Assembly (NCBI GenBank): GCA_002451555.1
Contig: DKCU01000162.1
Location: 1-14,707, forward strand
Source: Candidatus Segatella albertsiae
GTDB taxonomy: Bacteria > Bacteroidota > Bacteroidia > Bacteroidales > Bacteroidaceae
Length of the DNA stretch: 14,707 nucleotides
Direction: 5' to 3'
Shown here: piece after piece, positions 12,665 to 14,707 of the stretch
How positions within the stretch are numbered: position 1 is the stretch's first letter
Layout: each line of letters opens with the position of its first letter
Position numbers and translations under genes: made by a program
Notes under the pieces: generated by a model
Database searches by the model: none
What the model was told of the DNA's origin: nothing
What the model saw: the letters and a program-made list of their open reading frames with translations, nothing else

Positions 12665-13936
12665 TTATTTAATCAATCCTGCTCCCACGGTCTCGTTCGT
12701 ATCTGGGTCGATGAAGATGAGGCTGCCCGTCACCTTGTTCTCCGTGTATTTGTCGAATACCAATGGGTTGGCGGTGTGGATGGTAATCTCGGCGATGTCG
12801 TTCATCTTCAGTTCCGTTACGCCTTCCTCCTTTTCTAGGGTGTTGATGTTGCGGCGGTAGTTGATGCTGCGTATCAAGCCTTGGGTTTCGAAGGTCGCCT
12901 GGCGGATGACGTACTTGTTGCGTACGGCGGCTGGGCGCTCATTGAACCAGCAAACATCCAGTGTGATGTCTTGCTCTATCTGTGGCTGTTTTTCGTCGGC
13001 TTTCACCAAGGTGTCGCCACGGGAGATGTCGATGTCGTCGTTCAAGGTCAGGGTGACGCTCATTGGTGCGTAAGCCTCATCAAGATGATCCTTCACGAAG
13101 TCGATGCTCTTCACGGTACTCTCGGTACCCGATGGCAATACACGAATCTTATCGCCTGGGCGGATGATGCCACCGCTTACTCTTCCTGCGTAGCCACGAT
13201 AGTCTGGGAATTGGCTGCTGATAGGACGGATGACGTACTGCACTGGGAAGCGGAAGAAATCGCTCACTGTCTTGTGACCCACTGGCACGGTCTCCAAGTA
13301 GTTCAAGAGGGTAGGTCCGTCGTACCAAGGAGTCTTGTCGCTCTTGTTTACTACGTTGTCGCCGTCCTTGGCGCTGATAGGGATGAAGACCACGTTCTTG
13401 ATGTCGAGAGATTCCGCCATCTTCTTGTAGTCGGCGATGATTTTGTTATATACATCTTCACTAAAGTCAACCAAGTCCATCTTGTTGATAGCCACCAAGA
13501 TATGAGGGATGCCGAGCAGTGATGAGATGTAGCTGTGACGCACGGTTTGCTCCAGTACGCCATGGCGAGCATCGATGAGTATGATGCTCAGGTCGGCGGT
13601 GCTGGCACCCGTCACCATGTTTCGTGTATATTGAATATGTCCCGGGGTGTCGGCGATGATAAACTTGCGCTTAGGGGTTGCGAAGTAGCGGTAAGCCACG
13701 TCGATGGTAATGCCCTGCTCTCGTTCTGCACGCAGACCGTCGGTCAGTAGTGCCAAGTTCACCTCCTCGTTGCCACGGCTCTTGCTCGCAGCCTCCACAG
13801 CCTCCAACTGGTCCTCGAAAATCGACTTGCTATCATAGAGCAATCGTCCAATCAAAGTACTCTTTCCATCATCTACGCTGCCCGCAGTAGAGAAGCGGAG
13901 CAACTCCATATCTAAATATCCTCTTGTAGATTCCAT
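12665..13936 (-). CDS. cysN: Sulfate adenylyltransferase GTPase subunit
   Basis: Regulatory GTPase of ATP sulfurylase: GTP hydrolysis drives CysD to make APS from sulfate and ATP. The 423-aa protein has all the GTPase motifs: P-loop GSVDDGKST (19-27), switch I GITID (75-79), DTPGH (96-100), NKMD (151-154) and ISAKDG. Translation-factor-like beta-barrel domains follow (about 230-420; for example YAGRVSGGIIRPGDKIRVLP). It is shorter than E. coli CysN (about 475 aa) and carries no fused APS kinase. The ATG at 13936 is used; an alternative ATG nine codons later (MELLRFSTAG) would also keep the P-loop. It sits 100 nt after cysD and 9 nt before cysH. A 7-nt periodic tract ends 11 nt before its start. 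Confidence 0.96.
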   Translation of the reverse strand: MESTRGYLDMELLRFSTAGSVDDGKSTLIGRLLYDSKSIFEDQLEAVEAASKSRGNEEVNLALLTDGLRAEREQGITIDVAYRYFATPKRKFIIADTPGHIQYTRNMVTGASTADLSIILIDARHGVLEQTVRHSYISSLLGIPHILVAINKMDLVDFSEDVYNKIIADYKKMAESLDIKNVVFIPISAKDGDNVVNKSDKTPWYDGPTLLNYLETVPVGHKTVSDFFRFPVQYVIRPISSQFPDYRGYAGRVSGGIIRPGDKIRVLPSGTESTVKSIDFVKDHLDEAYAPMSVTLTLNDDIDISRGDTLVKADEKQPQIEQDITLDVCWFNERPAAVRNKYVIRQATFETQGLIRSINYRRNINTLEKEEGVTELKMNDIAEITIHTANPLVFDKYTENKVTGSLIFIDPDTNETVGAGLIK

Positions 13937-13947
13937 CTTTTCTTCAT

Positions 13948-14031
13948 GTTAAGTGTTAAATGTTGAATGTTGAATTGGCTTTCGCCTATGAAGGTGACGA
14001 ATTCTTCACTCTTCACTCTTCGTTCTTCACT
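13948..14031. repeat. Two 7-nt periodic tracts in the cysD-cysN gap
   Basis: On the plus strand 13948-13975 is four heptads (GTTAAGT, GTTAAAT, GTTGAAT, GTTGAAT). A second set at 14004-14031 reads CTTCACT, CTTCACT, CTTCGTT, CTTCACT. Between them, the minus strand has a small GGC-GAAA-GCC hairpin (13977-13986) with a GNRA-type loop. The tracts fill nearly the whole 100-nt gap between two genes expected to be co-translated. Confidence 0.85.
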
Positions 14032-14036
14032 TCTTT

Positions 14037-14707
14037 TTAGAAGTATCCCGCCTTCTTACGGTCTTCCATGGCGGTCTCGCTTCGCTTGTCGTCGGCTCTG
14101 CCTCCACGCTCTGTTACGCGGGTGGATGCAATCTCGTCGATGATATCGGCTACGGTTGTCGCCTTCGACTCAGTCAGACCGGTGCAGGTGATGTCGCCGA
14201 TAGTGCGGCAGCGAACGAGCTTCTTCACTACTTCCTCTGTAGGCTTGCGCTTGATGCATGGCAGGGCGGCTAACCATTGACCGTCACGGTTGAATACCTC
14301 GCGCTCGTGGGTGAAATAGAGGGATGGCATCGGAATGTTCTCCAGATAGATATACTGCCAAACATCCATCTCGGTCCAGTTGGAGATAGGGAATACACGG
14401 AAGTGTTCGCCCATGTTCTTTCTGCCGTTGAAGATGTTCCAGAGCTCAGGACGCTGGTTCTTAGGATTCCACTGTCCGAACTCGTCACGATGACTGAAGA
14501 AGCGCTCCTTGGCACGAGCCTTCTCCTCGTCTCTTCGGGCACCACCGATGGCGGCATCAAACTTGTATTCCTCCAAGGTGTCGAGCAGGGTAGTGGTCTG
14601 GAGCTTGTTGCGAGAAGCATAGTAGCCAGTCTCCTCCTTCACACGTCCCTTGTCGATGCTCTCCTGTACGCTACCCACGATGAGATCGGCGCCGAGCTGC
14701 TTTACGA
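14037..14707 (-). CDS. cysD: Sulfate adenylyltransferase subunit 2, C-terminal part (runs off the right edge)
   Basis: Catalytic subunit of the CysDN ATP sulfurylase, which adenylates sulfate to APS. The last 222 residues are present; the complete protein is about 300 aa, so the N-terminal PP-loop is outside the window. Diagnostic stretches are FDAAIGGARRDEEKARAKER, FSHRDEFGQWNPKNQRPELW, FRVFPISNWTEMDVWQYIYL, and the usual basic C-terminus with RGGRADDK and MEDRKKAGYF. The reading frame is open to the right edge. A possible internal GTG start at 14678 is not a real start, because the frame upstream continues with conserved sequence (VKQLGADLIVGS). It is first of the visible cys genes; anything upstream such as cysC or a sulfate transporter cannot be seen. 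Confidence 0.96.
   Translation of the reverse strand, partial: VKQLGADLIVGSVQESIDKGRVKEETGYYASRNKLQTTTLLDTLEEYKFDAAIGGARRDEEKARAKERFFSHRDEFGQWNPKNQRPELWNIFNGRKNMGEHFRVFPISNWTEMDVWQYIYLENIPMPSLYFTHEREVFNRDGQWLAALPCIKRKPTEEVVKKLVRCRTIGDITCTGLTESKATTVADIIDEIASTRVTERGGRADDKRSETAMEDRKKAGYF

Overview
The window looks like a chromosomal segment from a Bacteroidetes bacterium, most likely Prevotellaceae (Prevotella/Segatella-like). This rests on the Bacteroidetes -7 promoter motif (TAnnTTTG) in several gene-free gaps, a DUF4270 lipoprotein, the long eukaryote/archaeal-like prolyl-tRNA synthetase form, weak Shine-Dalgarno sites, and the overall protein character. The genus is an inference. I see no transposase, integrase, CRISPR array, tRNA or rRNA.

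Layout, left to right. (1) 1-468 is the start of proS on the minus strand. A divergent promoter region (469-712) separates it from a plus-strand run: an OmpA-like glycine-zipper lipoprotein (713-1402), a GT51 peptidoglycan glycosyltransferase mtgA (1460-2194) and a UvrD/PcrA-type helicase (2220-4817). (2) 4818-5115 is a convergent gene-free stretch holding a cluster of palindromes that resembles a REP-like element, plus a further hairpin. (3) 5116-7562, minus strand, is a compact unit: a 270-aa single-domain glycogen-synthase-like protein that lacks key GT5 motifs, a 490-aa DUF4270 lipoprotein, and a previously unlisted 44-aa ORF starting 2 nt after the DUF4270 stop. (4) 7758-9023, plus strand and divergent from that unit, are panC and panD, which make pantothenate from pantoate and aspartate. 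A perfect 17-bp terminator stem follows. (5) 9093-14707, minus strand, is one long co-directional run. In transcription order it holds cysD (partial), cysN, cysH, a possible 25-aa membrane ORF, pstC, pstA and a NarL/FixJ-type response regulator.

How the genes work together. CysD and CysN form ATP sulfurylase, making APS. CysH carries the CC...CxxC cysteines of the iron-sulfur APS reductases, so the run encodes direct APS reduction to sulfite. PstC and PstA are the two membrane permeases of a phosphate importer, but pstS, pstB and phoU are not beside them. MtgA and the OmpA-like lipoprotein act at the peptidoglycan and outer membrane.

The least ordinary parts are the degenerate glycogen-synthase-like protein with its DUF4270 and 44-aa partners, and the intergenic DNA. 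The gaps carry short-period repeats: 7-nt periodic tracts around the cys genes, a GGAGTTAA-type array before pstC, a 26-bp tandem duplication between panC and panD, and a 14-mer that recurs in different gaps. I found no clear defence or mobile system. Most genes are ordinary housekeeping genes.
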